A stretch of 64,000 nucleotides of DNA from Bacteroides faecalis (GCF_003865075.1 NZ_BHWB01000010.1:1-64000); one strand, 5' to 3'; counted from the first letter of the stretch, positions 44,572 to 54,381 are shown. Made by a program: numbers and translations. The notes: generated from the letters alone by a model not told the origin.

Positions 44572-45350
44572 TATTTTGTAATCAGGTTACTCATTTCACG
44601 CAAACGAATTTTAGTTAGTACTGCTTTCGTATTCAACGTGAAATCACTATTTAAAATCCAACTGTAATATCCAGGATCTTTCCTCAATACTTCAGCAACG
44701 GACATACCTTTATATTTCCCAAAGTTAAATACTTCAACCCCGTTATCGTCATATACCATTCGTCCGGCAAAATCTACATTCTTAGTATAACTTGAATAGT
44801 CAGCTAAAAAGGCAATGTCATTCTGAAGTTCCGAATAACGATCGAGTTGTGCTTTTAACACTTCGTAAGTAGCACGCGTATCGGCTTCGGCAGTATGTGC
44901 ATCTTCCAGATTCTGCTCACAATAGAATTTATAAGCAGCGGAAAGAGTACGTTGCTCCATCTTATGAAATATAACTTGCACATCAACAAATTTGCGCTTA
45001 GTCATATCAATATCTACTCCTGCACGAAGGAATTCTTCAGCCAGTACCGGAATATCAAAACGATTGGAATTGAATCCAGCCAAGTCACACCCTTCAATGT
45101 CCTTGGCTATATTTTTTGCTACTTCTTTGAAAGTCGGACAATCTACTACATCAGCATCAAATATACCATGTATAGCAGATGATGCTTCCGGAATGTGCAT
45201 TTCGGGATTGATACGTATAGTTTTTGACTCTTCATTCCCGTTAGGATAAACTTTTAAATAACAGATTTCAACAATTCTATCTGTATTTATATTAGTTCCG
45301 GTTGTCTCTAAATCAAAGAAAACAATAGGATTTTTCAGGTTTAATTTCAT
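44571..45350 (-). CDS. DnaQ-like DEDDh 3'-5' exonuclease
   Basis: The 259-residue protein carries the DEDDh exonuclease set: FFDLETTGTNI gives the first Asp-Glu pair, GFNSNRFDIPVLAEEF the second motif and HTAEADTRATYEV the third with its His. It is likely an editing or repair exonuclease, perhaps the polymerase III epsilon-type activity, but a dnaQ role is not certain because Bacteroides have several such proteins. A C-terminal segment (FNFGKYKGMSVAEVLRKDPG) resembles the small putative DNA-binding module found at the end of relatives. It lies directly after dnaN (5 bp) and overlaps coaBC by one base. Confidence 0.88.
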   Translation of the reverse strand: MKLNLKNPIVFFDLETTGTNINTDRIVEICYLKVYPNGNEESKTIRINPEMHIPEASSAIHGIFDADVVDCPTFKEVAKNIAKDIEGCDLAGFNSNRFDIPVLAEEFLRAGVDIDMTKRKFVDVQVIFHKMEQRTLSAAYKFYCEQNLEDAHTAEADTRATYEVLKAQLDRYSELQNDIAFLADYSSYTKNVDFAGRMVYDDNGVEVFNFGKYKGMSVAEVLRKDPGYYSWILNSDFTLNTKAVLTKIRLREMSNLITK

Positions 45351-45355
45351 TTCAA

Positions 45356-46480
45356 TTAATCATTTAGCATCATCGGCATCAACAACATCAGCAAGTCTTC
45401 ATTCTCTTCTTGTTCTACCGGAATAATAACTCCGGCACGTGACGGATCTGCAAGTTCAATAATAACTTCTTCTGCTGATATATTATTCAAAATATCAATC
45501 AGGAAAGTAGATTTGAATCCTATACTCATCGGAGCTCCTGCATATTGGCAAACTTGTGTCTCTTCTGCAGAAGTAGAAAAGTCAATATCCTGTGCAGAAA
45601 TCACAATCTGGTTTTCTTGCATACGCAACTTGATCAAGCTACTTGCCTGCGAAGAGAAAATAGATACACGACGCAAAGCTCCGATCAATTGCTGGCGGTC
45701 TACCGTTACTTTATGCGGATTGTTTTGAGGAATAACCGAATTGTAATTCGGATAACGGCCTTCAATCAACCGACAAACCATACGGTATCTTTCAAGCATA
45801 AATACAGCGTTACGTTCATCAAACTCGATAGTGACTGTTCCCTGTTCTTTCGGAAGTAGGTTTTTGAGCAATGTAGCCGGTTTCTTCGGTAATATGAAAG
45901 CAGCACGTTCATTGCCTTTAGCAGCCAATGTCTTGCAACGTACGAGTTTATGACCATCCGAAGCAACCATTGTAATATCTTCTGTTGTAATATCGAAATA
46001 AATACCATTCATTACCGGACGAAGTTCGTCGTCGGCTGTAGCAAATACAGAACGGTTGATACCACCCAATAATATATCTGCTTCCATTTCTACTCGGACT
46101 GCGTTATCTCCCAATGTTGCCGATTGTGGGAATTCATCCGCATTCTGCCCCATCAGGCTATATTTTCCGTTTTGATACTGCACTGTGATTTCAAAAGTAG
46201 TCGGATTAACTTCAAATGTCAGTGGTTGTTCAGGAATTTCTTTCAGCGCATCAAGCAATGTTTTTGCCACTACGGCAAAACGTCCGTTTGCATCGCTATC
46301 ATTCACTTCTACTGTGGTTACCATAGTTGTCTCACTGTCAGAAACAGTCACAGACAATGTTCCATCTTCCAATTCGAAAAGGAAACAATCGAGAATAGGC
46401 AGCGCATTCTTAGAGTTAATTACGCGGCTGATAGCCTGTAAATGGCTGGAAAGAGCAGTACTTGAAACGATAAATTTCAT
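45356..46480 (-). CDS. dnaN: DNA polymerase III beta clamp DnaN
   Basis: The 374-residue protein is the sliding clamp that tethers the replicative polymerase to DNA. It shows three structurally repeated domains, the conserved start MKFIVSSTALSSHLQAISRVI, and the C-terminal VIIPVEQEENEDLLMLLMPM. The last residues form the family's conserved P-M-R/L type end next to the hydrophobic binding cleft. It heads the tight minus-strand operon with the DnaQ-like, coaBC, recN, rlmB and TPR genes. It is not beside dnaA or oriC in this window. Confidence 0.97.
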   Translation of the reverse strand: MKFIVSSTALSSHLQAISRVINSKNALPILDCFLFELEDGTLSVTVSDSETTMVTTVEVNDSDANGRFAVVAKTLLDALKEIPEQPLTFEVNPTTFEITVQYQNGKYSLMGQNADEFPQSATLGDNAVRVEMEADILLGGINRSVFATADDELRPVMNGIYFDITTEDITMVASDGHKLVRCKTLAAKGNERAAFILPKKPATLLKNLLPKEQGTVTIEFDERNAVFMLERYRMVCRLIEGRYPNYNSVIPQNNPHKVTVDRQQLIGALRRVSIFSSQASSLIKLRMQENQIVISAQDIDFSTSAEETQVCQYAGAPMSIGFKSTFLIDILNNISAEEVIIELADPSRAGVIIPVEQEENEDLLMLLMPMMLND

Positions 46481-46518
46481 ATATTTTCGTGTATTTAAGT
46501 TTTTATTGTTCTAACGCA

Positions 46519-46550
46519 CAAAGTTAGAAAAAAAGATTCATGTCGCCCAA
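46519..46550 (-). promoter_or_regulatory. dnaN operon promoter
   Basis: On the minus strand TAACTTTG (46526-46519) is a consensus -7 element 38 bp before the dnaN ATG. A -33 TTG lies at 46550-46548 with 21-bp spacing. The divergent DUF3127 gene has a weaker -7 (TAACTTCG, 46602-46609). Confidence 0.6.
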
Positions 46551-46632
46551 TAAAACAAAAGAAAAAACAAGTTTTATGTACCGGATATTCCTAAAAAATC
46601 GTAACTTCGCCCCAGAATTTAAATTTATCGCA

Positions 46633-47007
46633 ATGGAATTTACAGGAAAAATTATCGCTATCCTCTCTCCAAGAGGTGGAGTTTCAAAGACTAGCGGAAA
46701 CGAGTGGAAATCACAAGAGTATGTAATTGAAAATCATGACCAATATCCGCGTAAAATGTGTTTTGACGTGTTTGGCGCAGACAAAATCGAGCAGTTCAAT
46801 ATTCAGATGGGCGAAGAACTGACCGTATCATTCGATGTTGATGCCCGTCAATGGCAAGATAGATGGTTCAACAGTATTCGTGCATGGAAAGTTGAACGCG
46901 TTAGCGCAGGTACAGCTATGGAACCGGGAGTTCCTGTTCCCCCTCCAGCACCATCTGCAACTCCGGATTTCACGACAGGAGATGCTAAAGATGATCTGCC
47001 ATTCTAA
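46633..47007 (+). CDS. DUF3127 (single-strand-binding-like) protein
   Basis: The 124-residue protein matches DUF3127, a small Bacteroidetes family with an OB-like fold. The core is MEFTGKIIAILSPRGG, WKSQEYVIENHDQYPRKMCF and GEELTVSFDVDARQWQDRWF. A proline-rich tail leads to an acidic end (AKDDLPF) that resembles the C-terminal tip of SSB proteins. The family is sometimes annotated as a primosomal or SSB-like protein, but its function is not established. An upstream in-frame ATG at 46540 would add 31 residues lacking family character; the ATG at 46633 fits the family start. Confidence 0.85.
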   Translation: MEFTGKIIAILSPRGGVSKTSGNEWKSQEYVIENHDQYPRKMCFDVFGADKIEQFNIQMGEELTVSFDVDARQWQDRWFNSIRAWKVERVSAGTAMEPGVPVPPPAPSATPDFTTGDAKDDLPF

Positions 47008-47042
47008 ATATAAGACTCATTTTAGGAATTTATATATAAAAG

Positions 47043-47075
47043 CTTCCAGCATTATTTTGTTGGAAGTTTTTTTTT
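47043..47075 (+). terminator. Rho-independent terminator after the DUF3127 gene
   Basis: CTTCCAGCA (47043-47051) and TGTTGGAAG (47058-47066) form a 9-bp stem with one G-T pair. Nine T follow directly. Confidence 0.85.
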
Positions 47076-47174
47076 ATATCCACTATATTGCTTTTGTTGA
47101 ATCTTTATTATATATTACAAAATCAGCAGTTGAACTCTGATTCACATTATATACTAATTGGGGTATTTATTTAA

Positions 47175-48752
47175 TTATTCAGTTTTATACTTTAATACAA
47201 TATTAGGATAAATGACTCCATCCGCACAGGTAAACTGAACAAAAATCACAAAATTACGAAAGAAATCAGAGTTACGGGAGAAAAAATCCGGAACAAAACG
47301 ATAATTTTTTCCTGATTGATCGAGTAATTGTCCAAAATCTGCCATTAACATAAAATGATATGAATCGGACAAACTTCCTGTTCCTGCGCGATAAACTAAT
47401 GCTCCATCCAAAACTTCTCCTTTATCCAGTTGTCCGATGTAACGGGAGAGACTATCTCCATCAGGAGCAAACAACAAACGTCCATTATAGAATGTAGCAT
47501 AAACGTGTAATGGAGACTCTGAGAAACCTGTCAATTGAGAAAATAATGTTGTAAGTGGCAATTTATAGACCGGATAAGCTTTATCTGGAGTATAATAAAA
47601 AGAGATGCGGGAATTTCTTCGTTCTCCCTCTTCCAATGGAGCTGCTTCTACAAAGGAACGTAGCATCCTTTCTGCTTCCAGTGCATCGGTTATGGAAAGC
47701 GCCATGACAGCAGCAGGTCCTAATAAAGAATCTTCACGTTGAAAAAGGAAAGCGACCAAATCCTGACCGGTATTCTCTATTAGATAACGGGATAGTTCTT
47801 TATCACGATCAAGTATCTCTCTGGTCCGGGTAGCAACAGCAAGCGCCTGTCGTTCACCATAAGCTAATAAGGATGCCCAATCTGTAACACCCTGTCTACT
47901 GAGATAAAATGTAGTAGATGGCAATGCATCTCCTGCAAATCCCTTAACAGCTTCCTGCTGACGAAGTGCATTAATAAATGTAAAGCATGAATCTACATCA
48001 TGACTAACACCTGAAAAATAAATAAAATCGTCTTTTAACTTCATATCAAACTCCGTCCATCCAATCATTCCGTCCAAACGGGCATAAATAGTAGCTGTAG
48101 AGGTAGTTTTTCTCGGGCCGTTTACTTCGATAAAAGTAGAATCAGAAGCTATAGAGTTACCAGTTTTACGGGTATCAATAACTTCTTCAATAAGTTTTTT
48201 TTGATAACTGAGAGCTAGAAAGTCTGGCGTCAAATAACAAGCCAGAAAGTCGCCATCAGACATTGGATATATATAAATATCTTCGCCTTTATATTTAAAT
48301 ATTTTAAATGGATAGGCAGCGGAAAGATGTTTCTGAACAAACCTATCTACCAGCTTCCGGTCACCATCTCCTAAACGACAATAAAGGATCTGATTATGGT
48401 CGTTATCCGGTTCATGAAAACTAATCAACAATCGATTCATCTGTCGGCTTAATCCATGTGGAGCATCCTCTTGAAGAGAATAAAGATAATCCTTCAAGGA
48501 GGAAAAGAGTTTGGATACATGCAAATATTGATGATTCTTACTGCAAGTCAATTCTTCGATTTCTGCCACCAATTCGGCAGCATTGTCCGTTACAAAAACA
48601 GCCGTAGCATTGGATGGAACTAAAGTATATAGGTCAAAGTCTTTCCGTACATCAGCAGCCGACAACTTGAAATAGGAGTACAAAGCGAATCCTGTACACA
48701 AAAGTAGCACAGAAGAAGTGATTGCAATTTTCACAATTGTACTAAGTTTCAT
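47175..48752 (-). CDS. DUF3352-like membrane-anchored protein
   Basis: The 525-residue protein has an N-terminal membrane anchor (about 8-28) and a large soluble part facing the periplasm. The region DLYTLVPSNATAVFVTDN at the start of the soluble part, with later repeated beta-alpha segments (for example SPLHVYATFYNGRLLFAPDG), resembles DUF3352-type proteins of unknown function. I see no catalytic motif. It stands between the DUF3127 gene (convergent) and the MBL hydrolase gene, 84 bp away, and could be co-transcribed with the latter. Confidence 0.6.
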   Translation of the reverse strand: MKLSTIVKIAITSSVLLLCTGFALYSYFKLSAADVRKDFDLYTLVPSNATAVFVTDNAAELVAEIEELTCSKNHQYLHVSKLFSSLKDYLYSLQEDAPHGLSRQMNRLLISFHEPDNDHNQILYCRLGDGDRKLVDRFVQKHLSAAYPFKIFKYKGEDIYIYPMSDGDFLACYLTPDFLALSYQKKLIEEVIDTRKTGNSIASDSTFIEVNGPRKTTSTATIYARLDGMIGWTEFDMKLKDDFIYFSGVSHDVDSCFTFINALRQQEAVKGFAGDALPSTTFYLSRQGVTDWASLLAYGERQALAVATRTREILDRDKELSRYLIENTGQDLVAFLFQREDSLLGPAAVMALSITDALEAERMLRSFVEAAPLEEGERRNSRISFYYTPDKAYPVYKLPLTTLFSQLTGFSESPLHVYATFYNGRLLFAPDGDSLSRYIGQLDKGEVLDGALVYRAGTGSLSDSYHFMLMADFGQLLDQSGKNYRFVPDFFSRNSDFFRNFVIFVQFTCADGVIYPNIVLKYKTE

Positions 48753-48836
48753 AATATTCGTTGTTTATCGGCTAGGGGCAAAAATAATAATTTCTACAAA
48801 GAAAACAAAACTTTTGCTAAAAAAATCCACTCGCAA

Positions 48837-49595
48837 TCAAAGATAGATTTCCTGTCCGTCAAACGCTAGGTGAATATTTTCAGGAAGTTCCTTCTCTACT
48901 TTCGCATGTAACCCCATGTCATGGCTCATATGTATGAAGTAAGTTTCCTTTGCCCGAATACGCTTTGCAGCAATCAACGCCTGCTCTAAATTTTGGTGAG
49001 TAGGATGTGAGGCTATACGAAGCGCGTTCATTACCAAAACATCTACTCCCGCTAATTGTTCATAAGATTCTTCGGGCATAGTTAGCATATCAGTGACATA
49101 TCCTACTCGTCCGATACGATAACCCAGAATCGGTAAACGTCCATGCATAACGCGCAACGGAAGTATCTCTGTTTCATTTAACATAAAAGCTTGTCCGGCA
49201 ACAACTTCTTGTAGAGGAATATTAGGGACTCCAGGATAATTATGATCTACAAAACAATAAGGCATACGGGAACGTAATCCATCCGCCACATACTTCTCAG
49301 CATAGATAGGCACAGCGCCAAATCGGCAGAATGGGCGCAAATCATCTAATCCACCGACATGATCATAATGTTCGTGAGTAATAAGTACTCCATCAATTTT
49401 TTCAAAAGGCTGATGCAATAATTGAACTCTAAAATCGGGACCACAATCAATGAGTATACGCGCATCATCTGTTTCTATGATAGCAGATGCGCGCAAGCGA
49501 TTATCTTTCGGATCAACGGAAGTACAAACCGAACATTTACAACCAATTTGAGGAACTCCAGTCGATGTTCCACTTCCAAGTATTCTTATTTTCAT
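48837..49595 (-). CDS. MBL-fold metallo-hydrolase (PhnP-like)
   Basis: The 252-residue protein has the metallo-beta-lactamase fold. The start ILGSGTSTGVPQIGCKCSVC contains a cysteine pair seen in PhnP-type phosphoribosyl cyclic phosphodiesterases. The zinc motif THEHYDHVGGLDDLRPF gives HxHxDH, with further ligands in VMHGRLP and FIHMSHDMGLH. The likely role is a cyclic phosphodiesterase or a related hydrolase; tRNase Z is less likely given the PhnP-type N-terminus. It lies 65 bp downstream of murB in the same direction. Confidence 0.87.
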   Translation of the reverse strand: MKIRILGSGTSTGVPQIGCKCSVCTSVDPKDNRLRASAIIETDDARILIDCGPDFRVQLLHQPFEKIDGVLITHEHYDHVGGLDDLRPFCRFGAVPIYAEKYVADGLRSRMPYCFVDHNYPGVPNIPLQEVVAGQAFMLNETEILPLRVMHGRLPILGYRIGRVGYVTDMLTMPEESYEQLAGVDVLVMNALRIASHPTHQNLEQALIAAKRIRAKETYFIHMSHDMGLHAKVEKELPENIHLAFDGQEIYL

Positions 49596-49660
49596 TTTTT
49601 AATGAAGAATTGATAATGGACAATTTTCAAGTAACATTAGCATATACTTATTTTCCATTC

Positions 49661-50677
49661 TTAATTATCAATTATATAAACTTCAGGATGAATATCGATT
49701 CCAAACTTCTCGCGGACAGAGATACGTACTGCATCCGAAAGTGCAATAATATCACTCCCTTTTGCTCCTCCACGATTTACCAATACTAACGCCTGTTTAT
49801 CATGAACTGCTGCTGGTCCCAACGATTTTCCTTTCCAGCCACACTGATCAATCATCCACCCAGCCGGAATCTTCACCTGTCCGTCATTCAGTTCATAATA
49901 GGGTATTCGTGGATATTCTTGTTGCAAAGTCTCCAGTTTCTCTCTCGAGAGGATAGGATTCATAAAAAAACTTCCTGCATTTCCCATCACTTTCGGATCA
50001 GGAAGCTTGCTTTCCCGAATATCTATAATTACTTTACGAACTATATCCAACGTCATTTTTGGATATTTCTCCAATTCCTGACGAATGGTCCCATAGTCTA
50101 ATGTAAATTTCTCTTTCTTACTAAGACGAAAACAAACATACGTCACAAAAACAGTTCTGTTTTCCGGACGTTTAAAGATACTGTTGCGATAGGAATATTC
50201 GCATTCACCTACTGTATAAACACGCTCTTCACCACGAAAGTTCACTGTTTCCACCGCAGTAATCAAATCCTTGACTTCAACACCATAGGCTCCAATATTC
50301 TGCACAGCACTTGCTCCTACTTCACCAGGAATGAGAGAAAGATTTTCGACTCCATACCATCCGCTTCTTACACAATAAGCCACGAAATCATCCCAGACTA
50401 CACCAGCCCCAACTCTCAAAGATACAGATTGTTCCGTCTCTTCGGTCACCTCTATACCGCCAATACAGGAATGCAGAACCAGCCCATCATAGTCTTTAGT
50501 AAATAACAAGTTACTACCACCTCCAATATGCAAAAAAGGTGTCGTAATGGCACCTTGCGCTATTTGCTGCTTCAGTTCTTCGACCGAAGCATATTCTAAA
50601 AAACGAGTGGCATTTACATCTATGCCAAATGTATTGTGAGACAAAAGAGAAAACATAACTAATTCTTTTTTAACCAA
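49661..50677 (-). CDS. murB: UDP-N-acetylenolpyruvoylglucosamine reductase MurB
   Basis: The 338-residue flavoenzyme makes UDP-MurNAc for peptidoglycan. It shows the FAD loop IGGGSNLLFTKDYDGLVL, VENLSLIPGEVGASAVQNIGAYGVE, the catalytic serine in GNAGSFFMNPI, and CGWKGKSLGPAAVHDKQALV near the end. It is a type I MurB (long form). The start MVKKELVMFSL may be seven residues too early, since MFSLLSHNTFGIDV is the usual start. Confidence 0.95.
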   Translation of the reverse strand: MVKKELVMFSLLSHNTFGIDVNATRFLEYASVEELKQQIAQGAITTPFLHIGGGSNLLFTKDYDGLVLHSCIGGIEVTEETEQSVSLRVGAGVVWDDFVAYCVRSGWYGVENLSLIPGEVGASAVQNIGAYGVEVKDLITAVETVNFRGEERVYTVGECEYSYRNSIFKRPENRTVFVTYVCFRLSKKEKFTLDYGTIRQELEKYPKMTLDIVRKVIIDIRESKLPDPKVMGNAGSFFMNPILSREKLETLQQEYPRIPYYELNDGQVKIPAGWMIDQCGWKGKSLGPAAVHDKQALVLVNRGGAKGSDIIALSDAVRISVREKFGIDIHPEVYIIDN

Positions 50678-50751
50678 TATGCCAGTATCCTATCATTGTA
50701 GGTAATGCGCCATTCAATGGACCATTCATCCATCAGCATATTGAAACATTA

Positions 50752-51600
50752 TTATATACTTGTATCTTCAAACTTATACAATTCCCACTCCCCTCCTTTC
50801 CGACGAAAATACAGGAGATTGGAAAAACCGTTTCCGATACCTTTCAATGCAAGAATCTTCGTTGATGAATTATCATCATTCCGTTGACCATAATTAATAT
50901 TTGATAGACGATCGGTTGGTAATACCGGTTTAAAGGCAAACCATTGATTCCGGTCAATCGTTGTTTCCAAAATAGAAAAGTCATCATCCGGATCTGATGT
51001 TACAAAAGCAAGCGGATTCTGCACACGTTGGCTCTGAAAAAGACTATCGGATGCAAAACGGCTGAAAAATTCTACAAAATCTTCATTATCATTCTTTTCA
51101 ATAGGACGCAGGTTGATAGCCTCTAAAATCCACGCTCCTTTAATACGCTCAAAATAATATCTCTTCATCATTCGTTTTTTCACAAATATCCACTCTACTT
51201 GTACCGAAGTAAGAGAGGTATCACCTACAAGATCCATGTCTTCTTCTTTATCAAACAGGAGCGTATAATAATGCTGTTTGGTAAATAAATCATCATGCTT
51301 CCAAAAACGTTTCTCAATAGAGACCTTCTCATCTCCTTTATAATAAGGCAATGGAAATCTCACACGCTGAAACTGTAAAGTATCATCGGAGGCAAAATTG
51401 TAGATAAAATCGTCGAAAGATTCATCCGCTTCTGTCGGTTTTGGTTCTTCCGGCAATTTCACCTGAGGGATAGAATCCTCCTTATGTAGGACAGAATCCA
51501 CCTCATTAGTAATAGATGCAAAAGGGTCGATGTTCGTTTTTTTGTTTCCACAAGAAACTAAAGCTACGAGCACCGCAACCCCCGCAATTAATTTTTTCAT
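50752..51600 (-). CDS. DUF4348 family lipoprotein
   Basis: The 282-residue protein has a lipoprotein signal with the lipobox VALVSCGNKKTN (Cys17), so it is probably anchored in the envelope. A disordered Pro/Glu-rich part (about 20-60) precedes a folded domain with two similar halves, each with FDDFIYNFASDDTLQFQRV-like and FVEFFSRFASDSLFQSQRV segments. This internal repeat is typical of DUF4348, a Bacteroidetes family of unknown role. It overlaps the threonine dehydrogenase gene by one base. Confidence 0.82.
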   Translation of the reverse strand: MKKLIAGVAVLVALVSCGNKKTNIDPFASITNEVDSVLHKEDSIPQVKLPEEPKPTEADESFDDFIYNFASDDTLQFQRVRFPLPYYKGDEKVSIEKRFWKHDDLFTKQHYYTLLFDKEEDMDLVGDTSLTSVQVEWIFVKKRMMKRYYFERIKGAWILEAINLRPIEKNDNEDFVEFFSRFASDSLFQSQRVQNPLAFVTSDPDDDFSILETTIDRNQWFAFKPVLPTDRLSNINYGQRNDDNSSTKILALKGIGNGFSNLLYFRRKGGEWELYKFEDTSI

Positions 51601-52553
51601 TATTTTAGTTTAGCTCTTAATTTCTCAAGCATATCCACCGTCATACTTTCCAAATCATAAGCTGGCTTCCACCCCCACTCATTCCGAGCGCAGGTATCAT
51701 CCAAACTGTCCGGCCAACTATCGGCTATGCGTTGTTTCAAAGGGTCGATATTATAAACCATCTCGAATTCCAGCACATGCTTTTTAATAGCTTGGAAAAT
51801 AGTTTCCGGTCCAAAGCTCATGGCAGCGATATTGAAAGCATTGCGATGTATCAATTTTGCCGGATCTGCCTCCATCAACATGATAGCTGCATTCAATGCA
51901 TCCGGCATATACATCATATCCATTAATGTGCCTTCCTTAACAGGACACACAAATTTTTCACCTTTTACGGCTGAGTAATAGATATCAACGGCGTAATCGG
52001 TCGTACCTCCTCCCGGAGGAGTCACGTTCGAAATGATGCCCGGGAAACGGACAGCACGCGTATCGACACCATATTTATTAAAATAATAATCACTTAACAA
52101 TTCAGTAGTCACTTTGGTTACGCCATACATTGTACGCGGACGTTGTATAGTATCCTGTGGAGTCTTTGTATGAGGTGTACTTGAACCGAACGAACCAATA
52201 GAACTTGGTGTAAAAACTGCACAACCTTGTTCACGCGCTACTTCCAGAACATTCCATAATCCATCGATACCTATTTTCCAGGCCAATTTAGGTTTTGATT
52301 CGGCTACCACCGAAAGTAGTGCCGCTAAATTGTAAATAGTATCAATATGGTATTCTCTTACCACCGATTCTATCATCGCTCCGTCTGTCACGTCTACAAT
52401 AGCCGACGGTCCTGACTCTTTTAATTCCCCCTTAGGTTCAGCACCAAGGATATAACCAGCTACAACGTTTTGGTTTCCGTAACGTTTACGTAGCTCCATC
52501 GTCAGCTCGGATCCGATCTGTCCGGTAGCTCCAATTATCAAAATGTGTTTCAT
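51600..52553 (-). CDS. NAD-dependent L-threonine 3-dehydrogenase (epimerase-like)
   Basis: The 317-residue protein is a short-chain dehydrogenase of the extended epimerase type: GATGQIGSELTMELRKRYG for NAD binding, the catalytic Tyr/Lys in RTMYGVTKVTTELL, and FPGIISNVTPPGGGTTDYAV. GDP-mannose-like epimerases differ in the 'GSFGSSTPHTKTPQDT' region, which here matches threonine dehydrogenase relatives that oxidise L-threonine to 2-amino-3-ketobutyrate. The gene faces kbl, whose product cleaves that intermediate, across 134 bp. Function is therefore supported by both family and context. Confidence 0.88.
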   Translation of the reverse strand: MKHILIIGATGQIGSELTMELRKRYGNQNVVAGYILGAEPKGELKESGPSAIVDVTDGAMIESVVREYHIDTIYNLAALLSVVAESKPKLAWKIGIDGLWNVLEVAREQGCAVFTPSSIGSFGSSTPHTKTPQDTIQRPRTMYGVTKVTTELLSDYYFNKYGVDTRAVRFPGIISNVTPPGGGTTDYAVDIYYSAVKGEKFVCPVKEGTLMDMMYMPDALNAAIMLMEADPAKLIHRNAFNIAAMSFGPETIFQAIKKHVLEFEMVYNIDPLKQRIADSWPDSLDDTCARNEWGWKPAYDLESMTVDMLEKLRAKLK

Positions 52554-52687
52554 TTTTTCTTCTTACTAAAGATATTAAGCTAAATGGTGCGCAAAGTAAG
52601 CACTTTTTTTCATATTTTCGTCAAAAAGACATTGTTATTCCAAGAAAAATAGTGTCCTTTGTATCATAACTTAATCACTCAAACACT

Positions 52688-53875
52688 ATGTACGGTAAAA
52701 TGCAAGAATATCTCAGCCAGACATTGGCTGAAATCAAAGAAGCCGGTCTTTATAAAGAAGAACGACTGATCGAAAGTGCACAACAGGCTGCCATTACTGT
52801 AAAAGGTAAAGAAGTTCTGAATTTCTGTGCCAATAACTATCTGGGGCTATCTAATCATCCTCGCTTGATTAAAGCAGCTCAGGAAATGATGGATCGTCGC
52901 GGATATGGTATGTCATCTGTTCGCTTCATTTGCGGAACTCAGGATATACACAAAGAATTAGAGGCTGCGATCACAGAATATTTCCAAACCGAAGATACAA
53001 TTCTGTATGCTGCTTGCTTCGATGCTAATGGCGGTGTGTTCGAACCACTTTTTACTGAAGAGGACGCCATTATTTCAGACTCTTTAAATCATGCTTCTAT
53101 TATTGATGGTGTACGTCTTTGTAAAGCAAAACGTTATCGTTACGCCAATGCCAATATGGATGAACTGGAAAAATGCCTGCAAGAGGCACAAGTTCAGCGT
53201 TTCCGTATCGTGGTAACAGATGGTGTATTCTCTATGGATGGAAATGTGGCACCAATGGACAAGATTTGTGATTTGGCAGAAAAGTACAACGCCCTAGTAA
53301 TGGTTGATGAGTCTCATTCTGCAGGTGTGGTAGGTGTTACCGGTCATGGTGTAAGCGAGTTATATAAAACTCACGGACGCGTAGACATTTATACCGGTAC
53401 GCTGGGTAAAGCTTTCGGCGGTGCATTGGGAGGATTTACTACCGGACGTAAAGAAATCATTGACTTATTGCGCCAACGTAGCCGTCCTTACCTGTTCTCT
53501 AATTCATTGGCTCCGGGTATTATCGGTGCAAGTCTTGAAGTATTCAAGATGTTGAAAGAAAGTAATGCACTTCACGATAAACTGGTAGACAATGTGAATT
53601 ATTTCCGCGACAAGATGACTGCTGCCGGATTCGACATTAAGCCAACTCAAAGTGCAATCTGTGCTGTCATGTTATATGATGCTAAATTATCACAGATTTA
53701 TGCAGCACGTATGCAGGAAGAAGGCATTTATGTAACTGGTTTCTACTATCCGGTTGTTCCGAAAGATCAAGCACGTATCCGCGTTCAGATTTCTGCTGGA
53801 CACGAAAAAGAACATCTTGATAAATGTATAGCCGCCTTTATTAAAGTAGGTAAAGAGCTCGGAGTATTGAAATAA
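52688..53875 (+). CDS. kbl: glycine C-acetyltransferase (2-amino-3-ketobutyrate CoA ligase)
   Basis: The 395-residue PLP enzyme belongs to the alpha-oxoamine synthase family and splits 2-amino-3-ketobutyrate with CoA into glycine and acetyl-CoA. The PLP lysine lies in YTGTLGKAFGGALGG. Other family features are NFCANNYLGLSNHP, the stretch SVRFICGTQDIHKELE, and MVDESHSAGVVGVTGHG. Length matches E. coli Kbl. It is divergent from the threonine dehydrogenase gene and forms with it the threonine-to-glycine route. Confidence 0.95.
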   Translation: MYGKMQEYLSQTLAEIKEAGLYKEERLIESAQQAAITVKGKEVLNFCANNYLGLSNHPRLIKAAQEMMDRRGYGMSSVRFICGTQDIHKELEAAITEYFQTEDTILYAACFDANGGVFEPLFTEEDAIISDSLNHASIIDGVRLCKAKRYRYANANMDELEKCLQEAQVQRFRIVVTDGVFSMDGNVAPMDKICDLAEKYNALVMVDESHSAGVVGVTGHGVSELYKTHGRVDIYTGTLGKAFGGALGGFTTGRKEIIDLLRQRSRPYLFSNSLAPGIIGASLEVFKMLKESNALHDKLVDNVNYFRDKMTAAGFDIKPTQSAICAVMLYDAKLSQIYAARMQEEGIYVTGFYYPVVPKDQARIRVQISAGHEKEHLDKCIAAFIKVGKELGVLK

Positions 53876-53890
53876 AAACATTATTATATC

Positions 53891-53944
53891 TTCCATTGTT
53901 ATTATTATATATCTTACTTAGATTGCGACAATAACAATGGAAGA
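53891..53944 (+). terminator. 14-bp perfect inverted repeat after kbl
   Basis: CTTCCATTGTTATT (53891-53904) and AATAACAATGGAAG (53931-53944) pair around a 26-nt loop, followed by AATTTTTA. It lies 15 bp before the DUF2721 gene ATG, so it may terminate kbl or act as a leader structure for the next gene. Confidence 0.6.
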
Positions 53945-53958
53945 ATTTTTATATCATC

Positions 53959-54381
53959 ATGGAAGAATTAACACTAACTACACCTGCACTACTTTTCTCA
54001 GCTGTTTCGCTGATTTTATTGGCTTATACCAATCGTTTCTTATCCTATGCACAACTAGTGCGTCAGTTACGGGATCGTTACGTTGAAAATCCTTCTGATA
54101 TCACTGTTGCACAAATAGAGAATCTACGGAAAAGGTTAAACCTGACCCGAACCATGCAGGGCCTAGGTATAGCAAGTCTATTTCTCTGTGTGGTTAGTAT
54201 GTTCCTAGTCTATATCGGATTGCAATTATTATCCGCTTATGTATTTGGAGTAGCTTTGATTTTGCTTATCGGTTCGTTAGGTGTTTCCTTTCGTGAAATA
54301 CAAATCTCTACCCGATCACTGGAGATATATCTGGGGACGATGGAGAAAGGTCGTTATAAATCACCCGACAAGGCAGAATAA
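53959..54381 (+). CDS. DUF2721 family membrane protein
   Basis: The 140-residue protein has a family-typical N-terminal helix (PALLFSAVSLILLAYTNRFL), a charged cytoplasmic stretch (LVRQLRDRYVENPSD and IENLRKRLNLTR) and two further helices (about 78-98 and 98-118). Members are small membrane proteins without known function. It follows kbl by 83 bp in the same direction, separated by an inverted repeat. Confidence 0.75.
   Translation: MEELTLTTPALLFSAVSLILLAYTNRFLSYAQLVRQLRDRYVENPSDITVAQIENLRKRLNLTRTMQGLGIASLFLCVVSMFLVYIGLQLLSAYVFGVALILLIGSLGVSFREIQISTRSLEIYLGTMEKGRYKSPDKAE

Noticed and set aside
46540..46632. Upstream start for the DUF3127 gene
   Set aside because: The extra 31 residues lie over the predicted promoter and do not match the family, which starts at MEFTGKI.
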